Shown: positions 28,456 through 37,399, counted from the first letter of the stretch. The stretch is DNA of 64,000 nt from Aeromonas bestiarum (GCF_000819745.1 NZ_CDDA01000008.1:326206-390205); one strand, 5' to 3'. The notes: a model not told the origin generated them from the letters alone. A program made the numbers and translations.

Positions 28456-28554
28456 GGGTCTGACCAGCGGGCAAAAAGTTACAAAAACGTTATCAAACGA
28501 GGTGTGGCAGCGTATCTTGATTAACCAATGACCCCGGCTGTAGCGATGACACTG

Positions 28555-28601
28555 TGCCGTTTCTGGACAGTTGCCGTAACAGTCGTGCCGTTTGTGAACA
28601 G
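28555..28601. promoter_or_regulatory. Repeated upstream activator sites
   Basis: TGCCGTTTCTGGACAG (28555-28570) and TGCCGTTTGTGAACAG (28586-28601) form a direct repeat with starts 31 bp apart, with a shorter related TGCCGTAACAG between them. They lie about 100-150 bp upstream of the sigma-54 promoter, enhancer distance, and directly before the activator gene. Confidence 0.65.
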
Positions 28602-28609
28602 GAGGTGTG

Positions 28610-30286
28610 ATGAGCGAGCAACTTCAATCCAGTCCCGGCCCCAGTCCGATCCAGCGTTCCTGGCAGCGCTGCCTGCATCAGGGTCTGCTCCGCCAGCAGA
28701 GCGCCGAGCTGGATCTGCTGCCTCAGGGGGAGCTGTCGGCCCGCCAGGAGGCGCACAGGGCACTTATCACCAGCTTCCAGCGCTTCGTGTTGCCGCTGTT
28801 TGGCCAGTTGCTGGCGGGCAGACCCTGTCGCCTGCTGCTGTGTGACGGCGAGGGGGCCATACTGGCCGCCAGTGGCGATGACGGCTTCGCCCGCCATGCC
28901 GAACGCATCTTTTTGCGCAGTGGCGCCCGCTGGGGGGAGGCGAGCAAGGGCACCAACGCCATCGGTACCGCGCTCGCCGAGCAGAGCGAGGTACAGGTGC
29001 TGGGGGCCCAGCACTTCTTCGCCCAGCACAGCTTTCTCAGTTGCAGCGCCTGCCCTCTGCTCGGGCCGGACGGGCAATTGCTCGGGGTACTCGACATCTC
29101 CACCGATGCGGCCCACCACGATGGCGACATGCTGGGTACTGTGCGGCTGCTGGCCATGACGCTCGAAAACGCGCTGCTGGCGCGCCAGCCGGGCTGGCTG
29201 GTGGATCTCGAGCCCCAGAGTCTCTGGTCCGCCCGCCTGCTGCTGGGGGAGGGGGGCGAGCTGCTCGGCGCCAACCGGGCCGGACGGCTCTGGCTCGGCC
29301 AGCACCCCTTCGACGGCAAGCAGCTGCTGCGGGATCGGCGCGGATTGCGACTGGTGCCGGAGGCCAATCCCGTTGCGACGCAGCCCGGCCTGCCGGCCGA
29401 TGCAGGCGGCTCGCACGCCCATCAGGTGCCGCTCAAGATGCTGGAGCGCGGTATCTCGCTGCTTGTCGAGGGGGAGACCGGCAGCGGCAAGGAGCATCTG
29501 GTGCGCGCGTTGCACGGGCAGTCGAGCCGGCAGGACAACCCCCTGGTGTGCGTCAACTGCGGTGCCCTGCCGGCGGATCTGGTGGAGGCCGAGCTATTTG
29601 GCTATGTGGGCGGGGCCTTCAGCGGTGCCCGCAGCCAGGGCAGTCAGGGTTATCTGCGTGCCGCCCACGGCGGCATCCTGATGCTGGATGAAATTGGCGA
29701 GCTGCCGCTGCTGGCCCAGACCCGGTTGCTGCGGGTGTTGCAGGAGCGCGCCGTCATCCCGGTCGGCAGCCACAGACCTGAGCCGGTGGATTTCTGGCTG
29801 GTCAGCGCCAGCCACCGGGATCTGGCGGCCATGGTGCAGGCAGGGACGTTTCGCGAGGATCTCTATTATCGGATCTGCGGCTGGCGCCAGCAGCTGACAC
29901 CGCTGCGGGCATGGCCACAGGGTGAGCGCCAGGGATTGATCCAGCGGTTGCTGGCGGAGATGGATCCGGCGTTGCGCCTGACGGATGAAGCAGCGCAGCA
30001 GCTGCTGGCTCATCCCCTGCCCGGCAACGTGCGCCAGCTCAAGCAGGCGCTGGAGGTGGCCTGCGTGCTGGCGGAGGGACAGGGCTGGATTGAATCCGCC
30101 CACCTGCATCTGCCCGCCGCATCGGCCGCGCCCTCGTCGCAGACGAGTACCCACACCTTGCGCCAGCAGAACCGGCTGCGGGTGCAGCAAACCCTGGCGG
30201 ATTGCGGGGGCAACGTGAGCGAGGCGGCGCGCCAGCTTGGCATCAGCCGCACCACCCTCTACCGGACGCTGCGCGAGGGACCATGA
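28610..30286 (+). CDS. Sigma-54-dependent AcoR-type activator
   Basis: A 558-aa enhancer-binding protein. N-terminal GAF-type sensory region (about 60-190: SKGTNAIGTALAEQ, FLSCSACPLLGPDGQLLGVLDIS), an AAA+ domain (about 275-475) with Walker A GETGSGKE, Walker B GGILMLDEIGE and an R-finger region (FREDLYYRI), and a C-terminal Fis-type helix (about 515-558: NVSEAARQLGISRTTLYR). The sigma-54-contacting loop reads GAFSGA instead of GAFTGA. ATG at 28610 is chosen over the GTG just upstream because GGAGG then has workable spacing. Divergent from aldB, its predicted target. Confidence 0.93.
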   Translation: MSEQLQSSPGPSPIQRSWQRCLHQGLLRQQSAELDLLPQGELSARQEAHRALITSFQRFVLPLFGQLLAGRPCRLLLCDGEGAILAASGDDGFARHAERIFLRSGARWGEASKGTNAIGTALAEQSEVQVLGAQHFFAQHSFLSCSACPLLGPDGQLLGVLDISTDAAHHDGDMLGTVRLLAMTLENALLARQPGWLVDLEPQSLWSARLLLGEGGELLGANRAGRLWLGQHPFDGKQLLRDRRGLRLVPEANPVATQPGLPADAGGSHAHQVPLKMLERGISLLVEGETGSGKEHLVRALHGQSSRQDNPLVCVNCGALPADLVEAELFGYVGGAFSGARSQGSQGYLRAAHGGILMLDEIGELPLLAQTRLLRVLQERAVIPVGSHRPEPVDFWLVSASHRDLAAMVQAGTFREDLYYRICGWRQQLTPLRAWPQGERQGLIQRLLAEMDPALRLTDEAAQQLLAHPLPGNVRQLKQALEVACVLAEGQGWIESAHLHLPAASAAPSSQTSTHTLRQQNRLRVQQTLADCGGNVSEAARQLGISRTTLYRTLREGP

Positions 30287-30321
30287 GGGTGTTGTTGCTC
30301 ACCATTTCCCTTGTGTAAGAT

Positions 30322-30342
30322 GGGCCCATCAGGGCCCTTTTT
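30322..30342 (+). terminator. Terminator of the AcoR-type activator gene
   Basis: GGGCCC-ATCA-GGGCCC followed by TTTTT, 35 bases after the stop. Confidence 0.88.
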
Positions 30343-30562
30343 ATTGATTTCTCGTTATTTTTCCATGGCATGGAGTGCTCTATCCTGTGTTTACATCTGA
30401 TTGGCAAGCGTGCGTCTTTCCGGGGGACCGACCTGGCACCTCCCGGTTGGCGCTGGACGGCCGCGCCCGGGCGGCGCGCCTGACCCCGGGGCGAGTCCGG
30501 CCCTGTCTGCCGGTATCCGGCTGAGAAAATACCCTATGGTGCCGGTGTCGGCGCGTGTAATA

Positions 30563-30595
30563 ACCAGGGGATCCGGCGCGCCAGGATCCCCTGGT
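30563..30595 (+). promoter_or_regulatory. Stable leader hairpin before the diguanylate cyclase
   Basis: A perfect 12-bp stem, ACCAGGGGATCC and GGATCCCCTGGT, with a nine-base loop, 34 bases before the start codon and without a T tract. It does not resemble a c-di-GMP riboswitch core. It may shape mRNA stability or translation. The remaining leader, 30343-30562, shows no other clear element. Confidence 0.5.
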
Positions 30596-30629
30596 ATAGA
30601 GTCAGAGCCCCTAGTCGGGCGGAGCCTAT

Positions 30630-31940
30630 ATGACCCCTTCCTATTCTCGTCTGGCCAATGTGCTGTTCTGGGTATTGCTGGGATTGAGCCTGCTGGCGAT
30701 CCTGCTGTTTGAATTCGGGCCCGATCGGCGGCTGGACATGGTGAGCAATGCCCGTCTGTCCGTCACGGCGCAGGATGACAGGGTCCACGGCGGCCAGTCG
30801 GTCACCACACTGCTGTCGGCCGGGGGCGGTTCGGCGAACCATCATGCGGCGGCGGAGAAACCCGCCATCGATTGTCAGCTGCGCGCCGGGTATGCCTTTC
30901 CGTTCTGCGAGCTGGTGCTGACCCTGACCGAGCCAGAGCGGGGGATCGATCTCTCCCGCTTCGACTGGGTGCGCATTCGGCTCAGGGTCGAGGGGGAGGG
31001 GCCCCAGATCTGGCGGCTCTACCTGCGCAACTATCACCCCGCCTATTCCAGGGCCGGGGATGCGTCGTCCCACAAGTTCAACGAGGTGATCTTCCGCCCC
31101 GATGATTACGGCCGGGTGCAGGATGTGCCGCTCAAGGTGTTCACTCCAGCCACCTGGTGGGTGCAGCAGTACAAGATACCGCTGGCGCAACAGGGGCCTG
31201 ATCTGAGGCATGTCTATGCCGTCGAGCTGGCCTCCGGCATCGGCATGCAGCCCGGCCACTACCGGCTGGTGCTGGAACAGATGGAGTTTCATGGTCGCTG
31301 GGTGCAGCCGGGCTCCTTCTATCGTCCTCTGTTGCTGAGCTGGCTGGGCTATTGCCTGCTGCTGTTTCTGGTGCAACACCTGCTGATGCGGGATCGATTG
31401 CGCAAGGCCCGTGCGGCCAGGCTGGCGGCGGAGGCGCTCAGCCAGAGTCTGAGCGAAAAGACCCGGCGCACCGAGGAGGAGGCCAGGTACGATCCCCTGA
31501 CCGGCGCCCTCAACCGGCTCGGCGGCAACAAGCTGCTGGCCGAGCTCGGCGAGATGCCGCTCTCTTTCATCTACATCGACATAGACCACTTCAAGCGGGT
31601 CAACGACGGCCACGGTCATCCGGTGGGGGACGAGGTGCTCAAGCACATGGTGAGCGAGGTGCTGCGCCACTGCGATAGCCTGTGCCGGCTGGTGCGCTGG
31701 GGCGGGGAGGAGTTTGTGCTGGTCTGCCTGCACTACGAGCAGGCCCGCGCCGAGGGACTGGCAGAGCAGCTGCGAGTCGCCCTGGTGGCCTATCCGCACT
31801 GGCCGCTGGCGCTGCCCATCACGGCTTCGTTCGGGGTGGCGGAGCGGCGCGGGGATCCGCTGGAGCAGGCCCTCAAGCGGGCCGACGAGGCGCTCTACCA
31901 GGCCAAGAAACGGGGTCGCAATCGGGTCGAGGTGGCCTAG
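30630..31940 (+). CDS. Membrane-bound diguanylate cyclase (GGDEF)
   Basis: Makes c-di-GMP from two GTP. 436 aa with transmembrane helices at about 8-28 and 230-252 enclosing a periplasmic sensory region of about 200 residues that I do not recognise, a coiled linker, then the GGDEF domain (about 280-436): DPLTGALNRLGG, FIYIDIDHFKRVNDGHGH, and the active-site loop GGEEF near residue 358. No RxxD inhibitory site occurs at the usual position five residues before GGEEF. Start supported by GGCGGAG upstream. Appears monocistronic. Confidence 0.92.
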   Translation: MTPSYSRLANVLFWVLLGLSLLAILLFEFGPDRRLDMVSNARLSVTAQDDRVHGGQSVTTLLSAGGGSANHHAAAEKPAIDCQLRAGYAFPFCELVLTLTEPERGIDLSRFDWVRIRLRVEGEGPQIWRLYLRNYHPAYSRAGDASSHKFNEVIFRPDDYGRVQDVPLKVFTPATWWVQQYKIPLAQQGPDLRHVYAVELASGIGMQPGHYRLVLEQMEFHGRWVQPGSFYRPLLLSWLGYCLLLFLVQHLLMRDRLRKARAARLAAEALSQSLSEKTRRTEEEARYDPLTGALNRLGGNKLLAELGEMPLSFIYIDIDHFKRVNDGHGHPVGDEVLKHMVSEVLRHCDSLCRLVRWGGEEFVLVCLHYEQARAEGLAEQLRVALVAYPHWPLALPITASFGVAERRGDPLEQALKRADEALYQAKKRGRNRVEVA

Positions 31941-31966
31941 ATCGCAGGCCAGGCCCGCGGCAAAGC

Positions 31967-32021
31967 GCCCGCTCTGCGAGCGGGACATAGCGGCTGGAAC
32001 CCAGGTCTTCCAGCCGCTATG
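31967..32021 (+). terminator. Two hairpins after the diguanylate cyclase gene
   Basis: CCCGCTC-TGC-GAGCGGG (31967-31983) is followed by a perfect 14-bp stem, CATAGCGGCTGGAA and TTCCAGCCGCTATG (31986-32021, 8-base loop). Neither has a T tract, so they may act as transcript-end stabilisers more than as classical terminators. Confidence 0.5.
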
Positions 32022-32076
32022 ATGCGCGCCAGCCGGGGCATGAGCCCCCTTCATCCATCTGTTGAGGAGTATTTCC

Positions 32077-32487
32077 ATGTCACAACACATAGGCGCCCTG
32101 GCCCTGCTGGTGGCCGACTATGACGAGGCCATCACCTTCTTCACTCAGGGGCTGGGTTTTGCGCTGCTGGAAGACACCCCCCTCGACGAGCCGGGCAAAC
32201 CGGGCAAGCGCTGGGTGCGGGTGGCGCCTGCCGGCGCACCAGGCTCAGCGCTCTTGCTGGCCCGTGCCGCCACGCCGGAGCAGCAGGCCGCCATCGGTCA
32301 ACAGGGGGGCGGCCGGGTCTTTTTGTTCCTCGAGACCGACGACTTCTGGGGGGATTACCAGCGCATGCAGGCGTACGGTGTTCATTTTTGTGAACAGCCA
32401 CGTAGCGAGCCATACGGCATGGTGGTGGTGTTCGAGGACATCAGTGGCAACCGCTGGGACCTGCTGCAACTCGCTGCTGCCAACTGA
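32077..32487 (+). CDS. Glyoxalase/VOC-fold protein
   Basis: A 136-aa vicinal-oxygen-chelate protein: MSQHIGALALLVADYDEAITFFTQGLGF forms the first beta-alpha-beta-beta module and GMVVVFEDISGNRWDLLQ the last strand, with a likely metal-ligand Glu in it. Members include dioxygenases, glyoxalases and antibiotic-resistance proteins; no specific activity can be assigned. GAGGAG upstream supports the ATG at 32077. It lies just before the phoB promoter and is probably unrelated in function. Confidence 0.85.
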   Translation: MSQHIGALALLVADYDEAITFFTQGLGFALLEDTPLDEPGKPGKRWVRVAPAGAPGSALLLARAATPEQQAAIGQQGGGRVFLFLETDDFWGDYQRMQAYGVHFCEQPRSEPYGMVVVFEDISGNRWDLLQLAAAN

Positions 32488-32511
32488 ATCTGAAAACGTT
32501 TATCATCCCGC

Positions 32512-32542
32512 CTGTCATAAAGTCATAAAAGTGTCACAGAAA
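32512..32542 (+). promoter_or_regulatory. Pho box upstream of phoB
   Basis: AGTCATAAAAG and TGTCACAGAAA (32521-32542) are adjacent 11-bp PhoB half-sites, with an extra CTGTCATAA immediately upstream at irregular spacing. This fits autoregulation of phoBR. Confidence 0.78.
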
Positions 32543-32589
32543 GTTCTAATAATTGGCGCACCCATCTTCACACAGGAGAGAGAAGGGAT

Positions 32590-33279
32590 ATGGCTAAGCG
32601 AATTCTGGTGGTCGAGGACGAAGCACCGATCCGCGAAATGCTCTGCTTCGTGCTCGAGCAAAAGGGATATGAGACGGTTGAAGCTGAAGATTACGCCGAT
32701 GGACTGGCGAAGGTGCGCGAGCCTTACCCCGAACTCATCGTGCTGGACTGGATGATGCCCGGTGGCAGTGGCATCCAGTTCATCAAGCAACTCAAGCAGG
32801 ATGAGGTGACCCGCCAGATCCCGGTGGTGATGCTGACCGCCCGCGGCGAGGAGGAGGACAAGGTGCGTGGTCTGGAAGCGGGTGCCGATGACTACATCAC
32901 CAAGCCTTTCTCCCCCAAGGAGCTGACCGCCCGCCTGCATGCCGTGATGCGCCGCGTCTCCCCCACCTCGGTGGACGAGGTGATCGAGGTGCAGGGGCTC
33001 AAGCTGGATCCGGTTTCCCACAGAGTCAGCGCCGAGGACAAGGCGCTGGACATGGGGCCGACCGAGTTCAAGCTGCTGCACTTCTTCATGACCCACCCCG
33101 AGCGGGTCTACAGCCGCGAGCAGCTGCTCAACAATGTCTGGGGTACCAATGTGTACGTCGAGGACAGAACCGTGGATGTGCATATTCGTCGCTTGCGCAA
33201 GGCCATTGAAGAGACGGGTCACGATCGATTGATTCAGACGGTGCGCGGCGCAGGCTATCGCTTCTCAACCCGTCTGTAG
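32590..33279 (+). CDS. phoB: Phosphate response regulator PhoB
   Basis: OmpR/PhoB-class regulator of the phosphate-starvation regulon. Receiver domain about 1-120 with the phospho-acceptor Asp53 ([11 protein letters not shown]) and Lys in [11 protein letters not shown]; winged-helix DNA-binding domain about 130-228 ([26 protein letters not shown], then [12 protein letters not shown]). 229 aa, equal to E. coli PhoB. Preceded by a Pho box and followed by phoR after eight bases. Confidence 0.97.
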   Translation: MAKRILVVEDEAPIREMLCFVLEQKGYETVEAEDYADGLAKVREPYPELIVLDWMMPGGSGIQFIKQLKQDEVTRQIPVVMLTARGEEEDKVRGLEAGADDYITKPFSPKELTARLHAVMRRVSPTSVDEVIEVQGLKLDPVSHRVSAEDKALDMGPTEFKLLHFFMTHPERVYSREQLLNNVWGTNVYVEDRTVDVHIRRLRKAIEETGHDRLIQTVRGAGYRFSTRL

Positions 33280-33287
33280 AGGACGTT

Positions 33288-34583
33288 ATGTTGCAACCTT
33301 ACGCCTGGCGGCGACAGTTGTGGCGGATGGCGTTTTTTTATACGCCCTTCGTCTTGGTCGGCTGGTTGACGAATACCCTCACTCTTTGCCTGCTGGTGGC
33401 GACCGTGCTGCATCTGGGCTGGCACTATCGCTTCCAGAAGCGGCTGTCGGACTGGCTGTGGCACGATCGCAGCCTGGTGCCCCCCAACGGCAGCGGCAGC
33501 TGGGAGTACATCTTCAACGGCATCTACAAGTTGCAGCAGCGCCACCGTGCCCGGCGCCGCGAGCTGGCGGGTCTCATCCGCCGCTTTCGGGAAGGGGCCG
33601 AAGCCCTGCCCGATGCCGCCGTGGTGTTTCGCACCGACGGCAGCATCCTCTGGTGCAACCGGCTGGCGGAGCAGCTGCTCGGTTTTCGCTGGCCGGAAGA
33701 TGCCGGTCAGCACATAGGCAACCTCATTCGCAATCCCGCCTTCGGGGCCTATCTGAACAAGGGGCAGTATGACGAACCGTTCGAGATGACCTCGCCCATC
33801 AACGAGGAGAAGTTTCTCGAGTTTCGGATCATGCCCTACGCCGAGGATCAGGCCATGTTGGTGGTGCGGGACGTCACCCGGCTGCGCAGCCTGGAGAAGA
33901 CCCGCAAGCACTTCGTCTCCAACGTCTCCCACGAACTGCGCACGCCGCTCACCGTGCTCAAGGGCTATCTGGAGATGACCGAAGAGCCGCCGCCCCCCGC
34001 CCTGTGGGCCAAGGCGCACAGGGTGATGATGGAGCAGACCATCCGCATGGACAATCTGGTCAATCAGCTGCTCACCCTGTCGCGGATCGAGGCGGCTCCC
34101 TCGGTGGATCTCTCCCACCTGGTGGACATGCCCGCCATGCTGGGGTTGCTGGAGCAGGAGGCGCGGGCGCTGTCGGGGGAGCGGGCGCACCAGATCGAGT
34201 TCAGCGTGCAGCCCAATCTGTTCGTGCGCGGGGATCAGGATCAACTGCGCAGCGCCGTCTCCAACCTGGTCTACAACGCCATTCACTACACCCCGGCGGA
34301 GCGCAAGATCAGCGTGGAGTGGCGCAAGCAGGGGGCCATGGCGTTGTTTGTGGTACAGGACGAGGGGGAGGGGATCCCGCCCGAGCATCTGGCGCGGCTC
34401 ACCGAGCGCTTCTATCGGGTGGACAGGGCCCGCTCGCGCCACACGGGTGGCTCCGGGCTGGGGCTCGCCATCGTCAAGCACGCCTTGAGTCATCACGATG
34501 CCCAGCTTGATATCGAGAGCCGGGTCGGCCTCGGCAGCCGTTTCAGCTTCCTCATTCCGGCCCGCATGGTGGTGTTGAAATAG
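33288..34583 (+). CDS. phoR: Phosphate sensor histidine kinase PhoR
   Basis: Inner-membrane kinase for PhoB. Short N-terminal membrane region (about 12-45), a PAS domain (about 100-195: LPDAAVVFRTDGSILWCNRLAEQLLGF), phospho-acceptor His215 in NVSHELRTPLTVLKGYLEM, and the HATPase domain (NLVYNAIHYT, DEGEGIPPEHL, GGSGLGLAIVKH). 431 aa, the E. coli length. The stop is followed by a terminator before pstS. Co-transcribed with phoB. Confidence 0.96.
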   Translation: MLQPYAWRRQLWRMAFFYTPFVLVGWLTNTLTLCLLVATVLHLGWHYRFQKRLSDWLWHDRSLVPPNGSGSWEYIFNGIYKLQQRHRARRRELAGLIRRFREGAEALPDAAVVFRTDGSILWCNRLAEQLLGFRWPEDAGQHIGNLIRNPAFGAYLNKGQYDEPFEMTSPINEEKFLEFRIMPYAEDQAMLVVRDVTRLRSLEKTRKHFVSNVSHELRTPLTVLKGYLEMTEEPPPPALWAKAHRVMMEQTIRMDNLVNQLLTLSRIEAAPSVDLSHLVDMPAMLGLLEQEARALSGERAHQIEFSVQPNLFVRGDQDQLRSAVSNLVYNAIHYTPAERKISVEWRKQGAMALFVVQDEGEGIPPEHLARLTERFYRVDRARSRHTGGSGLGLAIVKHALSHHDAQLDIESRVGLGSRFSFLIPARMVVLK

Positions 34584-34612
34584 TCTTTTTCAGCAATGGG
34601 TTAGCAGTGCAG

Positions 34613-34640
34613 AGAGGGCGGCGACAGCGGCCCTCTTTTC
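34613..34640 (+). terminator. Terminator of phoBR
   Basis: AGAGGGC and GCCCTCT with a ten-base loop, followed by TTTT. Confidence 0.75.
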
Positions 34641-34661
34641 ATTTGGTCAACAGTCTCGCCA

Positions 34662-34705
34662 TGTCATTAAAGTGTCACATTAAATCCATAAATTTGTCAC
34701 TGCCA
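34662..34705 (+). promoter_or_regulatory. Tandem Pho boxes upstream of pstS
   Basis: Four consecutive 11-bp units: TGTCATTAAAG, TGTCACATTAA, ATCCATAAATT and TGTCACTGCCA. The first, second and fourth carry TGTCA cores in strict 11-bp phase, the PhoB pattern. They lie about 260 bases before the pstS start. The rest of 34706-34960 shows nothing else clear. Confidence 0.85.
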
Positions 34706-34960
34706 GGTCAGATACTGGCGCCGTCTTGAGAACGGACCTGTCGCCGGTTTGGCGCAGGCAGAGTACGAAATGCGACCAGCCGATCGCTGTGCTCGGGATG
34801 CTACCACTTTCGGCCTCAGATTGACGATTGCCTTCTGCCACCGCAGGACTGGGGGAAGAGGGCATGAAATGACACTCAGCGAATCGCTCGGCGTGACCGA
34901 CGGTGCGCCAAGTTAACCCGTGTTTTGATGGACTGCGTTCTGCAACCTTGGAGAGATTGG

Positions 34961-35935
34961 ATGAAACTCAACAAACTGGCTGGTGTAATCGGATTCACCG
35001 CAGCTACCCTGTTTTCCGTCAGCACCCTGGCTGCCGGTGTGGATAAAAACCTGCCGGATTACACTCCGACCAGCGGCATCTCGGGCAACCTGTCCTCTGT
35101 CGGCTCGGACACCCTGGCCAACATGATGACCCTGTGGGCCGAAGAATTTAAGCGCATGTACCCCAACGTCAACGTGCAGATCCAGGCCGCCGGCTCCTCT
35201 ACCGCCCCGACCGCACTGACCGAAGGTGTCGCCCAGTTTGGCCCCATGAGCCGCGCCATGAAGTCCGGCGAGGAAGAGGCATTCGAGAAGCGCTACGGCT
35301 ACAAGCCTACCGCCATCCGCGTCGCGGTCGATGCCCTGGCCGTGTTCGTCAACAAGGACAACCCCATCAAGGGGCTGACCATGCCGCAACTGGATGCCAT
35401 CTTCTCCAGCACCCTCAAGTGCGGCGAAGCCAAGGCCGCCACCAAGTGGGCTGATCTGGGTCTGGACGGCAACTGGTCCTCCAAGGATCTGCAGCTGTTC
35501 GGTCGCAACTCGGTGTCCGGTACCTACGGCTACTTCAAGGAACACGCCCTGTGCAACGGTGACTTCAAGAGCGGCGTGAACGAGCAGCCGGGTTCTGCCT
35601 CAGTGGTGCAGTCCGTCTCCTCCTCCCTGAACGGCATCGGCTACTCCGGTATCGGCTACGTCACCTCAGGTGTGCGCGCCGTACCGCTCTCCAAGGATGG
35701 CAAGACCTTCATCGAAGCCACCTCTGACAACGCCATCACCGGCAAGTACCCGCTGTCGCGCTTCCTGTACGTTTACGTGAACAAGCACCCGAACAAGCCG
35801 CTCTCCCCGATGGAGCAAGAGTTCCTGAAGATGGTGCTCTCCAAGGCGGGCCAGAACATAGTGGCCAAAGATGGCTATGTACCTGTACCGGCCAAGGTGG
35901 TCGAAGCCGACCTGAAGAAACTGGGCATAATGTAA
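34961..35935 (+). CDS. pstS: Periplasmic phosphate-binding protein PstS
   Basis: High-affinity phosphate receptor of the Pst ABC transporter, family PstS/SphX. Signal peptide about residues 1-25 ending near LAAG. Phosphate-ligand loops: [41 protein letters not shown] and [16 protein letters not shown]. 324 aa. The start at 34961 has GGAGAG upstream and begins the signal peptide. No pstC, pstA, pstB or phoU follows, so it is a solitary copy placed behind phoBR and its own Pho boxes; the channel genes must be elsewhere. Confidence 0.93.
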   Translation: MKLNKLAGVIGFTAATLFSVSTLAAGVDKNLPDYTPTSGISGNLSSVGSDTLANMMTLWAEEFKRMYPNVNVQIQAAGSSTAPTALTEGVAQFGPMSRAMKSGEEEAFEKRYGYKPTAIRVAVDALAVFVNKDNPIKGLTMPQLDAIFSSTLKCGEAKAATKWADLGLDGNWSSKDLQLFGRNSVSGTYGYFKEHALCNGDFKSGVNEQPGSASVVQSVSSSLNGIGYSGIGYVTSGVRAVPLSKDGKTFIEATSDNAITGKYPLSRFLYVYVNKHPNKPLSPMEQEFLKMVLSKAGQNIVAKDGYVPVPAKVVEADLKKLGIM

Positions 35936-35953
35936 GCCGGTTTCCTCTGCAAC

Positions 35954-35982
35954 ACGGGCCCCGCGGGGCCCGTTTTCTTTTT
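35954..35982 (+). terminator. Terminator of pstS
   Basis: ACGGGCCCC-GC-GGGGCCCGT followed by TTTCTTTTT. Confidence 0.9.
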
Positions 35983-36098
35983 GAGTGGATCCACAATGAC
36001 GACATGTGACCGCTTTCGCCGAACAGCGTGATCTGTCGACTTGCGCCGGACGCCCGCATTTCCGAAAATAGGGCATCTTTATGGTGAAGGACACCTCC

Positions 36099-36905
36099 AT
36101 GACATCTCCCCTGTTCAAGCTCGGCCTGGCGGCACTCTGTTCCACCCTGCTGGCCAGCTGTGCCCAATCTCCTACCGGCCGCAGCCAGATGCTGCTGTTC
36201 TCGCCCCAGCAGATGAGCCAGCTGGGGGCCGACTCCTTCGAGCAGATGAAGAAGCAGGAGAAGGTGAGCAAGGATGCCAGGATCAATGCCTATGTCTCCT
36301 GCGTCGCCAAGGCGGTGACCGCCCAGGTGCCTAGCCAGTTCGGCATCACCAGCTGGGAGGTGGTGGTGTTTGACTCCAAGCAGGTCAACGCCTTCGCCCT
36401 GCCCGGCGGCAAGATCGGGGTCTACAGCGGCCTGCTCAAGGTCGCCAAGAATCAGGATCAGCTCGCCACCGTCATAGGCCACGAGTTGACCCACGTGCTG
36501 GCCCAGCACTCCAATGAACGGCTCTCTCGCAGCCAGCTGACCGGTCTCGGTCTGGCGGCGGCCGACATCGCCATGGGCAGCAGCGAGTATCGCGGCGCCA
36601 CCATGGCGGCGTTGGGGCTCGGGGTCGAGGTGGGGGTCATGCTGCCCTATGGCCGCGAGCAGGAGAGCGAGGCGGACCGCCTCGGTCTGGATCTGATGGC
36701 CCGCGCCGGCTTCAATCCCGCCGAGGCCGTTCCCCTGTGGCAGAACATGAGTGCCGCCGCCGGTGGCAAGGCGCCGCCGCAACTGCTCTCCACCCACCCC
36801 AGCAACGAAAACCGGATCGCCGAGCTGCAGGCCCAGCAGGCTGAAGCTATGCCGCTCTACGAACAGGCCCGCGCCTCCGGTCTGGTGCCCCAATGCAAGG
36901 CATGA
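36099..36905 (+). CDS. M48-family metalloprotease lipoprotein (LoiP/YggG-like)
   Basis: A 268-aa envelope zinc protease. The signal peptide ends in lipobox LLASC (Cys21). The catalytic HExxH is in IGHELTHVLAQH near residue 128, and a downstream Glu in EQESEADRLGLDLM supplies the third zinc ligand. The terminal ALPGGKIGVYSGLL is typical of M48. LoiP/YggG acts in outer-membrane quality control in E. coli; this is the nearest match by size. ATG at 36099 has AAGGA at good spacing; an in-frame ATG six codons earlier is possible. Confidence 0.9.
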   Translation: MTSPLFKLGLAALCSTLLASCAQSPTGRSQMLLFSPQQMSQLGADSFEQMKKQEKVSKDARINAYVSCVAKAVTAQVPSQFGITSWEVVVFDSKQVNAFALPGGKIGVYSGLLKVAKNQDQLATVIGHELTHVLAQHSNERLSRSQLTGLGLAAADIAMGSSEYRGATMAALGLGVEVGVMLPYGREQESEADRLGLDLMARAGFNPAEAVPLWQNMSAAAGGKAPPQLLSTHPSNENRIAELQAQQAEAMPLYEQARASGLVPQCKA

Positions 36906-37399
36906 GCCTGCGCATGGCGCGGCCCGATGATGCGCCTGCCATGACGGTGATGCAGCGGGCCAGCTGGCTCGCGGCCTATGGCGAGGTGCTCGGTGCCGAC
37001 ATGCTGGCCCAGCTTTCGGTGACCGAGCACCTGCAGATCTGGCAGAGCCGGCTCGCCGAATCCGGCCCCAGGCCCATGCTGCTGTGCCAGGACGAGGTGG
37101 TCATAGGCCTGCTCTACTGGCAGCTCGTGCTGGATGGCACAGAGCCGAACGCCCTGATCCGCGCCTTTTACCTGCATCCCGATCACTGGCGCCAGGGCCA
37201 TGGCAAGCGGCTGTGGCAGGCGGTGGCCATGCAGATGCGGCGCGCCGGCTGCGACAGCGTCAGATTGTGGCTGCTCGATGGCAACCGGATCGGCGAGGGG
37301 TTTTACCTGAGGCGCGGCTTCGTCTTCGACGGCCAGGAGCGCACTCTGATGAGCCTTGGCCAGGCTTGCCTGCAACGGCAAATGTTCCGTTTGCTTTGA
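36902..37399 (+). CDS. GNAT-family N-acetyltransferase
   Basis: A 165-aa acetyl-CoA-dependent acetyltransferase. N-terminal LRMARPDDAPAMTVMQRASW, acetyl-CoA loop region FYLHPDHWRQGHGKRLW (R/Q-x-x-G-x-G/A variant) and C-terminal GFYLRRGFVFDGQE. The ATG at 36902 overlaps the protease stop as ATGA, implying translational coupling; an ATG three codons earlier is also in frame. Substrate unknown. Confidence 0.88.
   Translation: MSLRMARPDDAPAMTVMQRASWLAAYGEVLGADMLAQLSVTEHLQIWQSRLAESGPRPMLLCQDEVVIGLLYWQLVLDGTEPNALIRAFYLHPDHWRQGHGKRLWQAVAMQMRRAGCDSVRLWLLDGNRIGEGFYLRRGFVFDGQERTLMSLGQACLQRQMFRLL

Noticed and set aside
30563..30595. c-di-GMP riboswitch before the diguanylate cyclase
   Set aside because: No GEMM core sequence is present; only a simple hairpin is seen.
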